A stretch of 20,378 nt of DNA. Source: Gnetum montanum (lineage: Eukaryota; Streptophyta; Gnetopsida; Gnetales; Gnetaceae). The notes beneath the pieces were generated by a model that did no database searches, was not told where the DNA came from, and was given only the letters and a program-made list of their open reading frames with translations. The stretch covers positions 581,034 through 601,411 of the forward strand of contig MNCI01008582.1 in NCBI GenBank assembly GCA_015680685.1. Reading direction: 5' to 3'. Both the position numbers and the translations under genes were made by a program. Of this stretch, positions 18,900 through 20,378 are shown in pieces. The number at the start of each line of letters is the position of its first letter. Positions within the stretch are counted from its first letter, which is position 1.

Positions 18900-20378
18900 A
18901 TGGCTTCTTCTCATAAAGTTAACTCACCTAAGGATAACACTGAAGACAATCAGCATAATACACATAACCAAAATCAGCCAAGTCCTCAGCAATCTAAGGT
19001 GACATATACTCCTCTCGATGAGTATGTGCCTAATTTTACTTTATTCTCCATCAAGACGAATAACTGCGGTGGAGAGACTTGCAAGGGAACATTGTGTTAC
19101 CTCTAGATCGATCAATCCCTAACATGCTTTTCCGTGTCTTAGCACAGATTGGCACATTGTGTTACCTCTAGATCGATCAGTCCCTAACATGCAAGGGAAC
19201 ATTGTGTTACCTCTAGAACTATTTGCGGAATACGTTTTGGATAACTTTGACACAAGGGATTATCATCCCACAAATGCCCAACGTATTCGGGACGAAAGGC
19301 AAGAGGGCCAACATTCATTGTTGAAGGGCAAGGTTCCCCATGTCCTTAGTGAAATAGGAGACGAAGAACCCCTCACCATGGGTTTCTTAGAAAATGATGT
19401 TCCGCCTCCTCACAATGGTGAAGAGGTTAGGCATAAGGGCCTTTGATCAACTATACATGCTACAGGCTCTGATCCCTGTGAGCACCAACTATTCACGGCA
19501 GGAACAACCACTCACACTAAGGACGGACACTTAGATCGTTACAACGATCGGGGCCGAAGCAGCCGAAGAGAAGGTAAGAAACATCGCCACGGTGATGGAT
19601 CCCCTTCCTCTTTTGCTTCATCTCACCATTCACACTCTCCTTCCACATCTGGGTGTAGCCATCGTGAGCATAATGGAGAGGGTAAAAGTAAAAAGAAAGA
19701 TGAAAGACCTCAACAGGAAGGTCGAGAGGAGTTAGGACAAGGGCAAGGACGTAGGGAGAGTAGGGAACCACCACGAAGACATCACAGATGTCATGAAAGA
19801 GATGATCATGACAAACCCCTACTCGCAACCTGAAGCATGCTAGATATCACAGAGGTATTTAGGATCCCCACAAGGCACTTAAAAGACAGCAGGATCAAGC
19901 GTTTGGACATAAATAATATCCCACGTTTTGAAGGGGGATACAATGCTGATCCTCAGCATTATTTATAGGCATTCCACGATGCCTGTGCCTTACAAAATAT
20001 TGATAATGAGTGGAAGAAGCTCAGGTTGTTCCCAAGGATACTCATTAAAGAAGCAGAGAGCTGGTACCGATTCTTAGAACCGGAAACCATCAGGAGGTGG
20101 AGTATGATGCTCAAACTATTCAACAACAAATATCAAACGTACTCCAGAGTGTCCAATTTGCGTAAGTAGATCCAAGGCTAGAAACAAGGTGCTTATGAAC
20201 CCTTGGATGCTGCCATGGCCCGTTACTATACACTGCTACATCGTTGCCCGAGTCATGGGCACGCTAAGCGGGATCAACTTCGCCACATTGTGGATGGGCT
20301 AAGAAATGAAATGAGAAGAACTCTTGGGACTTACGCCCAAGGGAGACTCTCCCAACTAAGAGCCCATGAAGTTGAAAG
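18900..20378 (+). pseudogene. gag of element C, interrupted and cut by window edge
   Basis: The ATG at 18900 (MASSHKVNSPKDN) aligns with the start of element B's gag; an in-frame ATG at 18879 is less likely. The N-terminal domain reads TPLDEYVP, then after a frame change at about 19045 WRDLQGNIVLPLDRSIPNML. A 65-bp local duplication (19153-19217) disrupts it. From 19218 to the end one frame continues: RDYHPTNAQRIRDERQEG, the basic linker (19537-19818), LDINNIPRFEGGYNADPQ, LFPRILIKEAESWYRFLEPE and DGLRNEMRRTLGTYAQGRLS. It has five stops (19444, 19831, 19966, 20167, 20179). Stops at 20167 and 20179 coincide with stops in element A. Gag would build the cytoplasmic particle. Confidence 0.87.
19081..19217. 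repeat. Overlapping local duplications in element C gag
   Basis: A 27-bp block starting GCAAGGGAACATTGTG occurs at 19081-19107 and exactly at 19191-19217. A longer block (ACATTGTGTTACCTCTAGAT onward, about 38 bp) occurs at 19089-19126 and, with one mismatch, at 19154-19191. Compared with element B about 65 bp (19153-19217) are extra, which shifts the frame. The pattern suggests replication slippage or templated repair in which the same template was copied more than once. Confidence 0.82.

Larger units (their letters stand above)
18262..20378 (+). mobile_element. Element C, younger Athila-like element nested in B (partial)
   Basis: The plus strand holds a 5' LTR (18262-18757), a tRNA-Asp PBS (18759-18776), a leader and gag, then the window ends. 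It inserted into element B's 5' LTR 14 bp from that LTR's inner end, so it is younger than B. Its PBS has fewer mutations than B's, and its gag keeps one frame for more than 1.1 kb apart from stop codons. Its LTR is closest to the partial LTR of element D at 1-149. Protease, RT, RNase H and integrase should follow to the right. Confidence 0.87.

Overview
The window looks like nuclear DNA of a higher plant, in a repeat-dense and almost gene-free region. Apart from a few unassigned stretches, it is an assembly of decayed LTR retrotransposons of one Ty3/gypsy family. I place the family in the non-chromoviral, Athila-like branch. The grounds are an RT core reading VFMDDFSTYG followed by NLRLNWQKSHLMVQEGIVLG, a primer-binding site complementary to plant tRNA-Asp, no chromodomain, and a long region between integrase and the 3' LTR. 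The species and the monocot/dicot question cannot be settled from this sequence. I found no intact protein-coding gene, tRNA, rRNA or CRISPR array. Layout from left to right: 1-149 is the 3' end of an LTR on the plus strand (element D, mostly outside the window). 150-5415 is element A on the minus strand, holding gag, protease, RT, RNase H and integrase remnants, truncated at both ends. 5416-5784 is a second gag fragment of a related subfamily, joined to A's gag. 5785-7812 is AT-rich DNA with no recognisable gene. 7818-8721 is a diverged solo LTR (minus) with a near-perfect 5-bp target-site duplication. 8722-9272 is unassigned. 9273-18261 is element B (minus), nearly full length, with a complete 850-bp 3' LTR, a PPT-like tract, a 2-kb 3' region, integrase, RNase H, RT, protease, gag, a PBS and the last 14 bp of its 5' LTR. 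18262-20378 is element C (plus), with its 5' LTR, PBS and gag running off the right edge. Nesting gives relative ages. C sits inside B's 5' LTR and D abuts the truncated integrase end of A, so the plus-strand copies are younger than A and B. C keeps one gag frame for about 1.2 kb, interrupted by five stop codons and no frameshift; A and B are more damaged. The parts describe one life cycle: gag (capsid) and pol (protease, RT-RNase H, integrase) act in a cytoplasmic particle primed by tRNA-Asp. Every copy here is inactivated by stops, lost catalytic residues or truncation. The most interesting points are nonsense codons at identical sites in two or three copies (many where CTGG would become CTAG), a conserved Arg/Ser/His-rich linker in front of the capsid domain, LTRs whose ends are about 10-bp inverted repeats, GATATC-rich U3 regions, and two single N characters that appear to mark assembly joins. 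I see no evidence of a new non-transposon system.
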